64,000 bases of DNA from Bacteroidaceae bacterium (lineage in GTDB: Bacteria > Bacteroidota > Bacteroidia > Bacteroidales > Muribaculaceae), in NCBI GenBank assembly GCA_021768245.1, contig JAETNO010000011.1:16934-80933 (forward strand), written 5' to 3'. Under the pieces are notes generated by a model. That model saw only the letters and a program-made list of their open reading frames with translations. It was not told the origin of the DNA and did not search any database. A program made the position numbers and the translations under genes. Of this stretch, positions 1 to 8,708 are shown in pieces (the stretch's first letter is position 1; each line of letters begins with the position of its first letter).

Positions 1-54
1 TACACTCCGCGCGAGCCTCAGGTAAGCGATGCCGATTGGGAGGAAATAAAATGA
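1..54 (+). CDS. 3' end of an unidentified gene (partial)
   Basis: An open frame enters from the left edge and ends at a TGA at 52-54. It gives 17 residues ending in ADWEEIK. It converges on the minus-strand gene that ends at 185, and a large inverted repeat suited to a shared terminator lies between the two. The tail is too short to identify a family. The frame could be chance, but the position of the hairpin supports a gene ending here. Confidence 0.45.
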   Translation, partial: YTPREPQVSDADWEEIK

Positions 55-99
55 TAACTGATTGATATTAAAGATTAATATTAAAGGTTAATCCTTAAA

Positions 100-161
100 T
101 AAGGCACAAAATGTACATAATGGACAAATTTATGTCGCTTATGTACATTCTGTGCCTTATT
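100..161. terminator. Inverted repeat between convergent genes
   Basis: Arms at 100-120 and 139-159 are 21 bp long and pair with one mismatch around an 18-base spacer. Two more A-T pairs extend the stem outward. The spot lies between two converging coding ends, so a bidirectional terminator is the simplest reading. The stem is AT-rich and lacks the compact GC core of a classical terminator, so another role is possible. Confidence 0.5.
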
Positions 162-184
162 AATTCCAATCCGTGTCTCTCGTG

Positions 185-2062
185 CTATTTGGTGGTGGGG
201 AGGATGTACTGTAAGTGGACTTTTACGCAGCGGTTCATCTTGGCTTTGAGGCCACGGGTCGATGGGTCGTCGACGCGGCCTATGCCACGGATTTCATTCT
301 CGAACGAGTCAACGCGGTAGGTCTTGGAGTCAACCTCGTTGAAACGGCCCGTGGCGCGGAGCCAGTTGAGTACAGTATGGGTACGTCCGTCGGAGAGGGT
401 CATGTTGCGTTCGAGGCCCACTTGCTTGGCGTCGGCTCCCGAATAGTTGTCCTGGCTCGTAGCGAGGCCTTCGATGAGGATGGCGGTAACTACGCCATTT
501 TCGATAACGTTGCGGATTTCAGCAACTGTCGCCGAATCGGTATAGTTGGCGATATGGCCCTCGTTGGAGGTGACTGCCGCATAGATGTCGGCGAGGCTGA
601 CGAGATATTCGCCACGGTCGATTGCGAAGTAGTCGCGGATGGTCTCGAGACCGCGGTGGGCGTTGAGCCCGAAGCTTTGGGTCTCATAGTAGTTGTCGTC
701 GTCGAGGAGGCGCTGCGTGCGGGTGTCGTTGTCGATACGGTAGTACCACGGGTGGTGCAGGCCATAGATAGGAGCGTAGTAGTAGCCTGCGTTCTCGCGG
801 AAGCGGGTAAGGTCCTCGGTGTCCATGCTGAGCGATATAGGACTTTCGCCCATTTCATATCCACGGGCCACTGAGTTGACTGTGAAGTCGCGGTTGGAGG
901 GTTCGGTCGGGATATCCTCGGTCGGGAGGCCTTTGAGCGGTAGACCGCCAAGCAGGCGGGAGGCCACGTCGGCATTGTCGTCGAAGCGACGCTGGGTGAA
1001 GATACCGCCTGTCAGATAGTCGATGGCATTGACTGAGCTGGTGGCGATTGTCGGGGCATCGTCGCGACCGGAATAGTTGTTGGGATAGAAGACATAGAAT
1101 GTCAGTTCGGTGAACTTGGATGTTTCGCCTTCCTTGACACGCACTTCGCGAATCTGGCGTTCGCGGTAGTCGCGGGTGTAGGTGTGGGTCTCGCCCATGC
1201 GCCATGAGCGGGCGTTCTTCTTGCCGAGATACCATGTGAAGCCGAGGTCTACTCCGAGGTTGGAATCCCATTTGCTGGCGGCGTGGTTGGCCTGGCCATA
1301 TTCAAGGTCGAAGTTGGTCTGATAGAGCAGTGCGCGGATTTTGAAGTCAAGTGAGAAGCGTTTCGCGCGGGTGAAGAAGCGGCTGTACTGTAGCTCGAGG
1401 TGTGTACTGAGCTCATTGTCCGAGCCGTGGCTGTGCTTGTAGCCGAGATGGTGGACGCCTCCGATACCGGCCGTGAACAGGAACTGGTTCATGAGGCGCG
1501 GGCTGTCGGCACCCTCATAGCCCATGAAGAGGCGTGAGAGGTTGAATATCACACTTGCGCTGATGTCCCACCAGCGGGTTTTCATCTTGCGGTAGGGTGT
1601 GCCGTCGTCGTCGAGCATCACGGGGCCGTAGCCGTAGTGTCCGGTGAGGTATTCGGTATAGCCTTTGGAGTCGCCGCGTATGAATTCGGCTTTCACGCCG
1701 ATGCCTGGAGTGAACCACTTACCGATACCGACTCCAAAGTCCGGGGAGATGGTCCCGCTGAATTTTCCGCGTCCGGAGTAGTCGCCACGGAAAGAGTGGG
1801 CGCCACCGGTGGCGAAAACAAACCAGTTTTTGCCGAATTTGTTGGTCATGACATTGTAGGGCGAATAGGTTTCCCTGATTACCTCTGTAGTTGTCGGGAG
1901 GTTGACGTCGGTAGTGTCGGAATAGACTATGCTGTAGTCCTTATACTGTTTGTCGAAATCCTCGTATGAAGGATTTTGGGCGGCGGCAGGGACTCCTGTT
2001 GCCATGGCCACACCTATGATGGTGGAGCCGACGATGTTTCTGAGTGTCCTTAAACGCTCCAT
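185..2062 (-). CDS. Outer-membrane beta-barrel protein, function unknown
   Basis: This 625-residue protein starts with a signal peptide (hydrophobic stretch IIGVAMATGVPAAAQ, cleavage expected after AAA). The N-terminal half (about 65-290) alternates aromatic and small residues in short strands with glycine-rich turns, as in Bacteroidetes outer-membrane barrels. The C-terminal half (about 310-600) has charged periplasmic-type segments, and the region after about 530 (LNWLRATGRF) faintly recalls an OmpA-type domain. It is the last gene of the minus-strand polysaccharide locus, 75 bp after the PglF-like gene. A role in the surface or export of that glycan is only an inference from position. Confidence 0.75.
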   Translation of the reverse strand: MERLRTLRNIVGSTIIGVAMATGVPAAAQNPSYEDFDKQYKDYSIVYSDTTDVNLPTTTEVIRETYSPYNVMTNKFGKNWFVFATGGAHSFRGDYSGRGKFSGTISPDFGVGIGKWFTPGIGVKAEFIRGDSKGYTEYLTGHYGYGPVMLDDDGTPYRKMKTRWWDISASVIFNLSRLFMGYEGADSPRLMNQFLFTAGIGGVHHLGYKHSHGSDNELSTHLELQYSRFFTRAKRFSLDFKIRALLYQTNFDLEYGQANHAASKWDSNLGVDLGFTWYLGKKNARSWRMGETHTYTRDYRERQIREVRVKEGETSKFTELTFYVFYPNNYSGRDDAPTIATSSVNAIDYLTGGIFTQRRFDDNADVASRLLGGLPLKGLPTEDIPTEPSNRDFTVNSVARGYEMGESPISLSMDTEDLTRFRENAGYYYAPIYGLHHPWYYRIDNDTRTQRLLDDDNYYETQSFGLNAHRGLETIRDYFAIDRGEYLVSLADIYAAVTSNEGHIANYTDSATVAEIRNVIENGVVTAILIEGLATSQDNYSGADAKQVGLERNMTLSDGRTHTVLNWLRATGRFNEVDSKTYRVDSFENEIRGIGRVDDPSTRGLKAKMNRCVKVHLQYILPTTK

Positions 2063-2137
2063 AACTGCTGCTGTCAGATGAATTAGACTTCGGTTTTTTG
2101 GTGGATAGCAGTTGGCTGCTATATTCGATATAAATAC

Positions 2138-3862
2138 TTAAGATGTTTTCAAATTGTGGGAGTATCTGATGTAAACCGCTGATACTTCGGGAGTTCCACC
2201 CCCCCCTATGGTATTCGCGGCAAACTCTCCCGGAGGAGGCGGGTCCGGAAGCCGGACTCCGGTTGACGCCATCGGTGACTGCACTGTCTGCTGCCCCGGG
2301 GAGCTGTAGAGCGGGTTGCTGCTGATGAATTCAGGGACCATTTCCTTCATTCCCCGCACTGTCGCGCTTTTGTCGAAACTGCGGGCCGTGGCCACCAGGC
2401 GGTCTATATCTGCGTTTATGCCGGCATAATCGCCTGCATAGACTTTGGCTATCTTTATTTTAGGATGTGACGAGGGTATCACACGCTCCTTGTCGGTGAG
2501 AAGTTCCTCATAGAGTTTCTCGCCGGGACGCAGGCCGGAGAATTCGATTCTGACATCGAAACGCCCGCTTAGGGCAATCATGCGGCGCGCGAGGTCTACG
2601 ATTTTGACGGGGCGTCCCATGTCGAAAGCGAAAATCTCGCCTCCCGTCCCGAGGACTGCGGCCTCGAGCACGAGGCTGCATGCTTCGGGGATGAGCATGA
2701 AGTAGCGTATGATGTCGGGATGGGTGACCTTGACGGGGCCTCCACGGCGTATCTGTTCGCGGAAGATAGGAATCACCGAACCGTTTGAGCCGAGGACATT
2801 GCCGAAGCGGGTGGTGATGAAGCGGCAGCGGTTCTGTATTTTCGAGAGGCTCTGGCAATACATCTCGCAGATGCGTTTCGAGCAGCCCATGACGTTGGTC
2901 GGGTTGACGGCCTTGTCGGTCGATACGAGGATGAACTTCTGAGTGCCGTATTCCACCGCGAGGTCGGCGATGGTGCGTGTGCCCTCGATATTGTTTATCA
3001 CACTCTCGCAGGGGTTGTCCTCCATGAGGGGCACATGTTTGTAGGCTGCGGCATGGAAGAGGATTTCAGGTCTGAAGTGACGGAAGAGGTTTTCCATCTT
3101 CATGCTGTTGCAGATGTCGGCAACGATGAAACGGCATTTGACATTAGGATAGAGGCGCTCTAACTCAAGGCTCAGCGCATGGAGGGGAGATTCAGCCTGG
3201 TCAACGAGCAGAAGCTCCGCAGGGGAGATGTCGGCAAGCATTTTCGAAAGCTCGCTTCCTATGCTTCCCGCCGCTCCGGTCACCATTATGCGCCTTGATG
3301 AAAGAGCCTTGCTGATATGCTCCATGTTGACCTTTATCGGATGGCGTTCGAGAAGGTCGGCCATCTCGAGGTTGATGAGGCGGTCGGAACTGTAGCCATA
3401 GGCTCCCGACGAGGTGGTGTAGCGGATATAGGCGTCGTAAGCGCCTTTGACGGCTATGCGCAGTCCGCACATGATTATGAGCGCGAAGCAGCACATGGTC
3501 ATGAGGTCGCGCATAGTCAGGGTGTTTATAATGCGGTTGTCGGACCACGCTATCTTTACGATTACGACCACTGCCAGTCCGAGAGCGAGGGAGGCTCCGA
3601 CGCGCATGAGATCGTTGAAGGATGTGCGGCGCAGTGTGCCCCTGAAAGTTCCGAAAACGAGGAAACCGCCCGCGATCGGGAGCAGGCATCCGAGCATCAC
3701 GAGGGCTACAAGGCTGAGATTGCCGACGGTGACGGCGAGCCCGTGGTTGGCCACATAGGCAGCCAGGCCCGACAGATAGACCATCGCGCAGTCGAGAGTG
3801 AGGACTATGCCCGCAGGGAGGGCAAGTCTCGACATTTCCCGTGTCAGCAGTTTGCGTTGCAC
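2138..3862 (-). CDS. Nucleoside-diphosphate-sugar 4,6-dehydratase (PglF/CapD/FlaA1-like)
   Basis: This 574-residue inner-membrane enzyme begins with about four transmembrane segments (residues 15-135). A Rossmann-fold SDR domain follows, with the NAD-binding loop TGAAGSIGSELSK near 195 and the extended-SDR active-site region STDKAVNPTNVMG near 310. Family members convert UDP-GlcNAc to the 4-keto-6-deoxy sugar, the first step to bacillosamine-type amino-sugars. The following aminotransferase and sugar transferase complete such a route. The last 50 or so residues are a Pro/Gly-rich tail beyond the usual family end. That tail is encoded partly by a run of eight G residues (2199-2206), a possible slippage site. 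Confidence 0.88.
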   Translation of the reverse strand: MQRKLLTREMSRLALPAGIVLTLDCAMVYLSGLAAYVANHGLAVTVGNLSLVALVMLGCLLPIAGGFLVFGTFRGTLRRTSFNDLMRVGASLALGLAVVVIVKIAWSDNRIINTLTMRDLMTMCCFALIIMCGLRIAVKGAYDAYIRYTTSSGAYGYSSDRLINLEMADLLERHPIKVNMEHISKALSSRRIMVTGAAGSIGSELSKMLADISPAELLLVDQAESPLHALSLELERLYPNVKCRFIVADICNSMKMENLFRHFRPEILFHAAAYKHVPLMEDNPCESVINNIEGTRTIADLAVEYGTQKFILVSTDKAVNPTNVMGCSKRICEMYCQSLSKIQNRCRFITTRFGNVLGSNGSVIPIFREQIRRGGPVKVTHPDIIRYFMLIPEACSLVLEAAVLGTGGEIFAFDMGRPVKIVDLARRMIALSGRFDVRIEFSGLRPGEKLYEELLTDKERVIPSSHPKIKIAKVYAGDYAGINADIDRLVATARSFDKSATVRGMKEMVPEFISSNPLYSSPGQQTVQSPMASTGVRLPDPPPPGEFAANTIGGGGTPEVSAVYIRYSHNLKTS

Positions 3863-3888
3863 TTGTGTTCGGTATAAAAGGGCGTTTA

Positions 3889-5055
3889 TTACGGTTTTTT
3901 GATTTTGCTCTTAATCTCTTTGACAATCATTCTGACATCGTCCTCCGTGACCCATGGGCCGGAGGGGAGGCATAGACCGCGCTCGAATAGGCTTTCACTG
4001 ACGCCGTTGACATAGGCGGGGGCGTCGGCGAATACGGGCTGGAGATGCATCGGTTTCCAGAGCGGACGGGTCTCGACGTTGAGGGTTGCCAGATGTTGGC
4101 GCAAGTCCTCGGGGGTGAGTCCTGTCTTTTCGGGGTCTATGACTATGGTACTCAGCCAGTAGTTGCTGTCGGAGTCAGGGGTGGGATTGGAATGGTAGAT
4201 AATGCCTTCTGTTTCGGCAAAAAGTCCGGCATAGAGAGCCGCAAGCCGGCGGTGGTGGGCTATGTGTTCCTCAAGGATTGTCATCTGACCGCGTCCGATG
4301 GCCGCACTTATGTTGCTGAGGCGATAGTTGTAGCCCACATGTTCGTGCTGGTAGTAGGGGAAAGGCTCGCGGGCCTGGGTGGCATAGAATATGCAGCGTT
4401 TTTTCGATTCGGCGTCGGGACAGATGAGCGCGCCTCCGCCGGAGGTGGTAATCATCTTGTTGCCGTTGAAACTGAGCACTCCGTAATCGCCGAAAGTGCC
4501 GCAGGGACGTCCTTTGTAGTCCGACCCGAGGGCTTCAGCTGCGTCCTCGACCACAGGGATGCCCCATCTTCGGCCTATCTCGCAGATTTCATCGATTCGG
4601 GCGGGCATACCGTAGAGATGGACGGCTATGATTGCCTTGGGCTTACGACCCTTGGCCACGCAGTCGCTGATTGCGCGTTCGAGCATGGCCGGATTCATGT
4701 TCCAGCTTTCAGGCTCGCTGTCGACAAATACGGGAGTCGCACCTTGGTAGACAATCGGGTTGGCCGAGGCCGCGAAGGTGAAACTCTGGCATATGACGGT
4801 GTCTCCATGGCCTACGCCGAGAAGGACGAGGGCAAGGTGGATTGCCGCTGTTCCGGCCGAAAGTGCCGCCACTTCCTTGCCAGGACAGTCGGGCTTTTCT
4901 GAAATCAGATATTTTTTCAGGTCCTCCTCGAAGCCGTCGACATGTGGGCCGAGCGGCACGACCCAGTTTTCGGCGAAGGCTTCGTCGATAAATCGCTGCT
5001 CGTTGCCGCTCATGTGGGCGAGGCAGAGGTGGATTTTCTTATTTTCAGTTGGCAT
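3889..5055 (-). CDS. DegT/DnrJ/EryC1/StrS-family sugar aminotransferase (PglE-like)
   Basis: This 388-residue protein is a PLP-dependent aminotransferase of fold type I. The Schiff-base lysine lies in FNGNKMITTSGGGAL (about 190-204). VEDAAEALGS carries the conserved PLP-contacting aspartate, and GYNYRLSNISAAIG is the family's C-terminal signature. It would aminate the 4-keto sugar made by the PglF-like enzyme encoded next. Its start overlaps the end of the sugar-transferase gene by 11 bp, so the two are translationally linked. Length and motifs are normal for the family. The exact sugar is not readable from sequence. Confidence 0.92.
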   Translation of the reverse strand: MPTENKKIHLCLAHMSGNEQRFIDEAFAENWVVPLGPHVDGFEEDLKKYLISEKPDCPGKEVAALSAGTAAIHLALVLLGVGHGDTVICQSFTFAASANPIVYQGATPVFVDSEPESWNMNPAMLERAISDCVAKGRKPKAIIAVHLYGMPARIDEICEIGRRWGIPVVEDAAEALGSDYKGRPCGTFGDYGVLSFNGNKMITTSGGGALICPDAESKKRCIFYATQAREPFPYYQHEHVGYNYRLSNISAAIGRGQMTILEEHIAHHRRLAALYAGLFAETEGIIYHSNPTPDSDSNYWLSTIVIDPEKTGLTPEDLRQHLATLNVETRPLWKPMHLQPVFADAPAYVNGVSESLFERGLCLPSGPWVTEDDVRMIVKEIKSKIKKP

Positions 5056-5713
5056 ATGCTTCAGATGCGGTCTTTCCGCTGAGGTTCTTTATCCGTATCG
5101 GGCGCCATTGCTTCGGAAGCAGGCTCTCGAGGGGTGGTATGATTGTTGCAAGTATTATTCTGAGGTCAAGCGCGAAGGAGCGTTTGGCCATATAGTCGAG
5201 GTTGATGCGCACCTTGTCGGGAAAAATGACAAGGTCATTGTAGCCTTTCGGGTCAGGCTGAGCAGCGAGGATGGTCTCCTCGTGGCGGTAGCGGATTGTC
5301 GCGGCTCCGGTGATGCCCGGTTTCATCTCGAGTATGCGTCGGGCGTCGCCACTGAGCCTGTCGGCATAACCGGGAACGTCGGGACGGGGACCTACAAGGC
5401 TCATAGACCCGCAGAGCACATTCCAAAGTTCCGGTAGCTCGTCAATCTTGTAGCGGCGCAGCAGTGCTCCGAGCGGAGTGATGCGGCTTTCGCCTGCCAC
5501 ACTGACCGATGAGCCGGAGTGGCCGGGGAGCATGGTGCGGAATTTGACGAGAGTGAAGAGACGTCCGCCTTTCCCGACACGCTTCTGTCTGAAAAGCACC
5601 GGCCCTCCGGGCATCATGACAGCAATCAACGCTCCCGTGACGAGTGTCAGGGGGAGTGACAGCAACAGGGCCGTCAAAGCGGATACGCGGTCAAAAATAC
5701 CTTTGAGTGTCAA
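5045..5713 (-). CDS. Initiating phospho-sugar transferase (PglC-like, bacterial sugar transferase family)
   Basis: This 222-residue monotopic membrane enzyme has one hydrophobic N-terminal hairpin (about 10-35). The catalytic core follows, with KFRTML and the hallmark DELPELWNVL and LVGPRPD motifs. It transfers a sugar-1-phosphate from a UDP-sugar to undecaprenyl phosphate and so starts assembly of the lipid-linked glycan. It is the small, single-domain form (PglC type), not the long WbaP/WcaJ type. It has its own upstream promoter (5766-5797) and leads a three-gene unit with the PglE-like and PglF-like enzymes, so the first sugar is probably made and loaded by one transcript. Confidence 0.93.
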   Translation of the reverse strand: MTLKGIFDRVSALTALLLSLPLTLVTGALIAVMMPGGPVLFRQKRVGKGGRLFTLVKFRTMLPGHSGSSVSVAGESRITPLGALLRRYKIDELPELWNVLCGSMSLVGPRPDVPGYADRLSGDARRILEMKPGITGAATIRYRHEETILAAQPDPKGYNDLVIFPDKVRINLDYMAKRSFALDLRIILATIIPPLESLLPKQWRPIRIKNLSGKTASEAYAN

Positions 5714-5765
5714 CGTTAAAGCTGTGCGTTTTAAGGTTAAAAGGCTACTATGCTAAATATCTTTA

Positions 5766-5797
5766 CAAAATTATAAATTTTAGCGCTTACGCTCCAA
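5766..5797 (-). promoter_or_regulatory. Promoter for the PglC-PglE-PglF unit
   Basis: On the minus strand a TAATTTTG -7 box lies at 5773-5766. A TTGG -33 element lies about 20 bases upstream (5797-5794), the normal Bacteroidetes spacing. Transcription should begin near 5759. The leader carries the ATAGTAG...TTTAACCT motif (5731-5754) that is also found before two other transcripts of this locus. Confidence 0.65.
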
Positions 5798-5824
5798 CAT
5801 TTTTTAAGAAAAATGTTGGAAGCG
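5790..5824 (-). terminator. Hairpin after the GNAT gene
   Basis: The arms CGCTCCAACATTTTT and AAAAATGTTGGAAGCG pair with one bulged base around a very short loop. The hairpin lies just 3' of the GNAT gene on the minus strand and overlaps the -33 region of the next promoter. It would end the upstream glycosyltransferase transcript before the PglC unit begins. Confidence 0.6.
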
Positions 5825-5831
5825 AGGCTAT

Positions 5832-6488
5832 TTAACAATCGATTTTAACACTTTTCGGATTGCAACGGATGAGAAGGTAGCCTTGGGGGAGATTTTTTAT
5901 CAGTTTCGCATCGCAGCCACGATGGCATGAGGCGAGCGACGAAGGATTGTTTTCGGAAATCGTGGCATACATTTCCATGCCTGCCCGGGAGGCGATTTCC
6001 GCGCCGATGCTCCACATGCGGGTGCCTGTCCCGAGACCTCTGCTTTCGGGTGACACGACGAGCCCGTGGAAACATTTCCCGTTTGCGAAACAGCGGAGGA
6101 AGTGATAGCCTGTCAAGGCATTGCCTTTCCATACGCCTATCATGAGCAGGGAGCCGCTGCGGTGGAGCCGTCTGAGGTTGCCGGGGTCGAAAGGATGGGG
6201 CCGGAAGTAGGCGAGAGAGGATGAAGGAAGTGTCCGGAGGAAGTCTGAAAGGGCGGGAAGTTCTTCCGGTGAGAGTGTTTGCCAGCGGAGACGGTCGATA
6301 TTGTTATCGCTGTCGGTATGGTTTCCGCTGTCTGTGGCAGGGGCTTGGGTGAGATTCCGATTGATGATACTGTCCGCGATTTCATGGAGCTTGGGGTAGC
6401 GCCATCTGACAAGATGTCCGTTGAGCCATTCCACGGCTTTCCACAGCCCTGGGCAGCGATGCTTTATTCCAATCAGGATTCCTGTCAT
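5832..6488 (-). CDS. GNAT-fold acetyltransferase in the glycan locus
   Basis: This 218-residue protein has a C-terminal GNAT domain. The acetyl-CoA loop appears as SPESRGLGTGTRMW (about 145-158), after the typical strand GKCFHGLVVS and before the ISENNPSSLASCHRGC segment that marks the end of the fold. The N-terminal 70 residues are less conserved and polar. It lies between a GT4 gene and the PglC-like gene, so N-acetylation of the amino-sugar made by the PglF/PglE pair is likely, in place of the usual left-handed beta-helix PglD enzyme. The substrate is an inference. Confidence 0.8.
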   Translation of the reverse strand: MTGILIGIKHRCPGLWKAVEWLNGHLVRWRYPKLHEIADSIINRNLTQAPATDSGNHTDSDNNIDRLRWQTLSPEELPALSDFLRTLPSSSLAYFRPHPFDPGNLRRLHRSGSLLMIGVWKGNALTGYHFLRCFANGKCFHGLVVSPESRGLGTGTRMWSIGAEIASRAGMEMYATISENNPSSLASCHRGCDAKLIKNLPQGYLLIRCNPKSVKIDC

Positions 6489-6501
6489 TGCAGTTCGTTA
6501 C

Positions 6502-7668
6502 TTATCTCTTAGTGTTTGTTTTTAATGTCCCAATTATTTGGCGGTAGTATTCTTTAAGACAGTCGCTTACGTATTCGCGGCGGAATTTTTCGACTACGTT
6601 GGCCCGGGCTTTCACTCCCATTTCGCGCATGAGGGGAGGATTGTCAATCATTTTTTCGATTGCGGTGCGCAGGGCGTCGGAAGATTGAGGGGGAATGACG
6701 AAACCGTTGACTCCGTCAGATATGATTTCGCGCGAACCGTTGACGTCGGTCACTATCGAGGGGAGCCCCATGGCTCCGGCTTCAAGCACTGTGTTGGGAA
6801 AGCCTTCACGGTAGCTCGGGAGGATATGGAAATCGGCGGCGGCAAGCCATGGTCGCACATCTTCTACCCATCCTTCGGACAGATGGAGACGGTCAGTTTT
6901 TTCAGGCAGCAAAGGCAATTCGTTCTGCCCTTCGGATTCACCGGCCAATATAAGGTGGAAGTCCTGTCGGTCAATGTTTCTGAAGGCTTCGATGAGTTCG
7001 TGAAGGCCTTTGTCGGTCACGAAACGCCCTATGAATATTCCGACTTTGGTGCCCTCGGGAATTGCAAGACGCTCGCGGATTCCTGAGGCTTTCTCCCTGA
7101 TTTCAGGCGTGAGGTCAAAGCTGACAGTGTCGACCCCCCTGACATTTCCGTTTCCGAGCACATGGAGTGGCTTTGATGTGATTCGGGCTTTGATAAGGTC
7201 GGATTTCACTCCCTCTCCTTCAGGGATTATATGGGTGGCGCAGGCGCAGGTCAGCCTGTCGGTCAGGCGGAGCAGCCGTCGCCGCAGGCCTTTGGCGGTA
7301 GGGAAGAGGAGGCCGGTGAAGGTGTGGACGCGCAGTGGCACTTTCGCTAACTTCGCTGCCATCATGCCGAGAAGCCCGGCCTTTGGAGTCATGGTGTGGA
7401 TTATCAGTGGCCGCTCCCGGCGCAGGATGCGTGTGAGCTTTATGAGGGCGAGGTAATCGGAGACAGGTGAGATTTCCCGTTTCATCGCGACGGGAATGGT
7501 GCGCACTTCTTCGCGCCGGGCCACATTGTCGAGGTGGGAGTCCGGTGTCGAGATGGCTATGACTTCATAGTCAGCCGAGAGTTCACGCAGGGTGTCACGA
7601 CAGAAGATGTCGAGCGACATTCCCACTGTCGACATGCGTATCAGCTTGGGTTTTGTCCTGTCACTCAA
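6502..7668 (-). CDS. Family 4 glycosyltransferase
   Basis: This is a GT-B glycosyltransferase of about 388 residues. The C-terminal donor-site pattern is clear: a GRFVTDKGLHELIEAF turn, then HILPSYREGFPNTVLEAGAMG with the E-x7-E signature. I place the start at a TTG (7668-7666) whose last two bases overlap the TGA of the DUF5683 gene. Upstream ATGs in this frame give only arginine-rich shadow sequence of that gene. A later ATG at 7635 would remove the first beta strand (KPKLIRMSTVG). It transfers one sugar of the repeat unit on the cytoplasmic face. Confidence 0.88.
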   Translation of the reverse strand: MSDRTKPKLIRMSTVGMSLDIFCRDTLRELSADYEVIAISTPDSHLDNVARREEVRTIPVAMKREISPVSDYLALIKLTRILRRERPLIIHTMTPKAGLLGMMAAKLAKVPLRVHTFTGLLFPTAKGLRRRLLRLTDRLTCACATHIIPEGEGVKSDLIKARITSKPLHVLGNGNVRGVDTVSFDLTPEIREKASGIRERLAIPEGTKVGIFIGRFVTDKGLHELIEAFRNIDRQDFHLILAGESEGQNELPLLPEKTDRLHLSEGWVEDVRPWLAAADFHILPSYREGFPNTVLEAGAMGLPSIVTDVNGSREIISDGVNGFVIPPQSSDALRTAIEKMIDNPPLMREMGVKARANVVEKFRREYVSDCLKEYYRQIIGTLKTNTKR

Positions 7669-8585
7669 AATGTAAGGGAGAGGGTCATGGCCGGGGCCGC
7701 AGTGTTGGCGGGGTCGTAGACGAGGCCGGGATTGAGGGCGAGTTGTGTGCCGGAAGGTTTCTTGACTACTACCCGGCGTGCGCCTTTGGAGATGGCGGCG
7801 TCGAGAAGGTTGTAGAGGTAGAGACCGCACGCTCCCGCTATGGCTACATTGCGCACGTTCTGCCAGCTTTTCTTCTTGCTGCGGTAGCTTCCGGCTATCG
7901 CATCGTCGGCGTTGTGGTAGTCGCGGTTGTAGTTGACGGCACGGTGGTTGGCATAGATTGCCATTGCCGCAAGTCCGGCTTCACCTCCGAGAATCACCCA
8001 ACCCTTGGCTTTCTGTCCCTTATACATCTGTCCGAGGCCGGGGATTATGGATAGCGCGAGAGCCTTGGCGTTATAGCGGCGGGTCAGGTCGAAGTCGTCG
8101 AACGCGGGTTCCTTGCCTGAGTCGTCGGCCGACACGGCGTAGAGCTGATAGAGATAGTAGTCATAGCTCATATCGGCGTTGTCTTCAAGGCTGATATATT
8201 CGTCGGCGAGTTTCGCATAGAATGTCGCCCGGCGCGGGGAGGAGAAGGTCACTTTATATTCTGCCTGCACGCGTGTGTCGCCTTCAGCATCGTTTGGAGC
8301 GGAGGCAAAGGCGGAGTCACCGCTTATAAGCTCCACTTTCGCTGATGCGGAGTCAAGCCCGTAGGTGTTCGCGAGATAGCCCACGAGGGGGTTGAAACGT
8401 TCGCTGCGCAACTGATTGATGTCGGCGTTGAAGGTCTCGAAATTCTTGAACGTATAGCTTTCGTTGGTGCGTTCTTTTTCAAGAGAGGCGGTTCCGTTTG
8501 ACGCCCAGCGGGGTTTTTCGGCTGTCGCGGAAATTGAGATTAAAAGGGCTGTCAGAATGGCCAGAATACAAGAGATGGTTCTCAT
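7665..8585 (-). CDS. DUF5683 membrane protein
   Basis: This 306-residue protein has an N-terminal signal peptide (hydrophobic residues 4-20, ending SISATAE). The C-terminal half holds the DUF5683 pattern LALSIIPGLGQMYKGQKAKG (about 185), two hydrophobic helices and a basic segment. Function is unknown. The family is frequent in Bacteroidetes and resembles small GxGxxY membrane proteins. It is embedded in the glycan locus, has its own promoter-like -7 box upstream and is translationally coupled to the following GT4 gene. It may assist envelope assembly or may merely share the transcript. Confidence 0.82.
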   Translation of the reverse strand: MRTISCILAILTALLISISATAEKPRWASNGTASLEKERTNESYTFKNFETFNADINQLRSERFNPLVGYLANTYGLDSASAKVELISGDSAFASAPNDAEGDTRVQAEYKVTFSSPRRATFYAKLADEYISLEDNADMSYDYYLYQLYAVSADDSGKEPAFDDFDLTRRYNAKALALSIIPGLGQMYKGQKAKGWVILGGEAGLAAMAIYANHRAVNYNRDYHNADDAIAGSYRSKKKSWQNVRNVAIAGACGLYLYNLLDAAISKGARRVVVKKPSGTQLALNPGLVYDPANTAAPAMTLSLTF

Positions 8586-8644
8586 AGGTTCTGTTATTTA
8601 GGTTAAAAGTCTACTATGTCAGTTGATTGGTAGATAAGGCAATG

Positions 8645-8652
8645 CAAAGTTA
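8645..8652 (-). promoter_or_regulatory. -7 box upstream of the DUF5683 gene
   Basis: TAACTTTG on the minus strand matches the Bacteroidetes -7 consensus and lies in a 123-bp gap (8586-8708) between two genes of the locus. No good -33 TTTG is visible, so the promoter is tentative. The predicted leader carries the ATAGTAG...TTTAACCT motif at 8598-8618. Confidence 0.45.
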
Positions 8653-8708
8653 AGTTATTTTTATGAAAGGTTAAGGTATTTTTGTGAAAAATAGATGCTT
8701 CCCTACCG

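Noticed and set aside
215..874. Long plus-strand open frame opposite the outer-membrane protein gene
   Set aside because: Its valine- and alanine-rich composition is the mirror of the real minus-strand gene, which has a signal peptide and barrel-like strands.
7669..7830. Arginine-rich N-terminal extension of the GT4 gene
   Set aside because: It is a shadow of the DUF5683 coding sequence in another frame; the GT-B fold starts after it.
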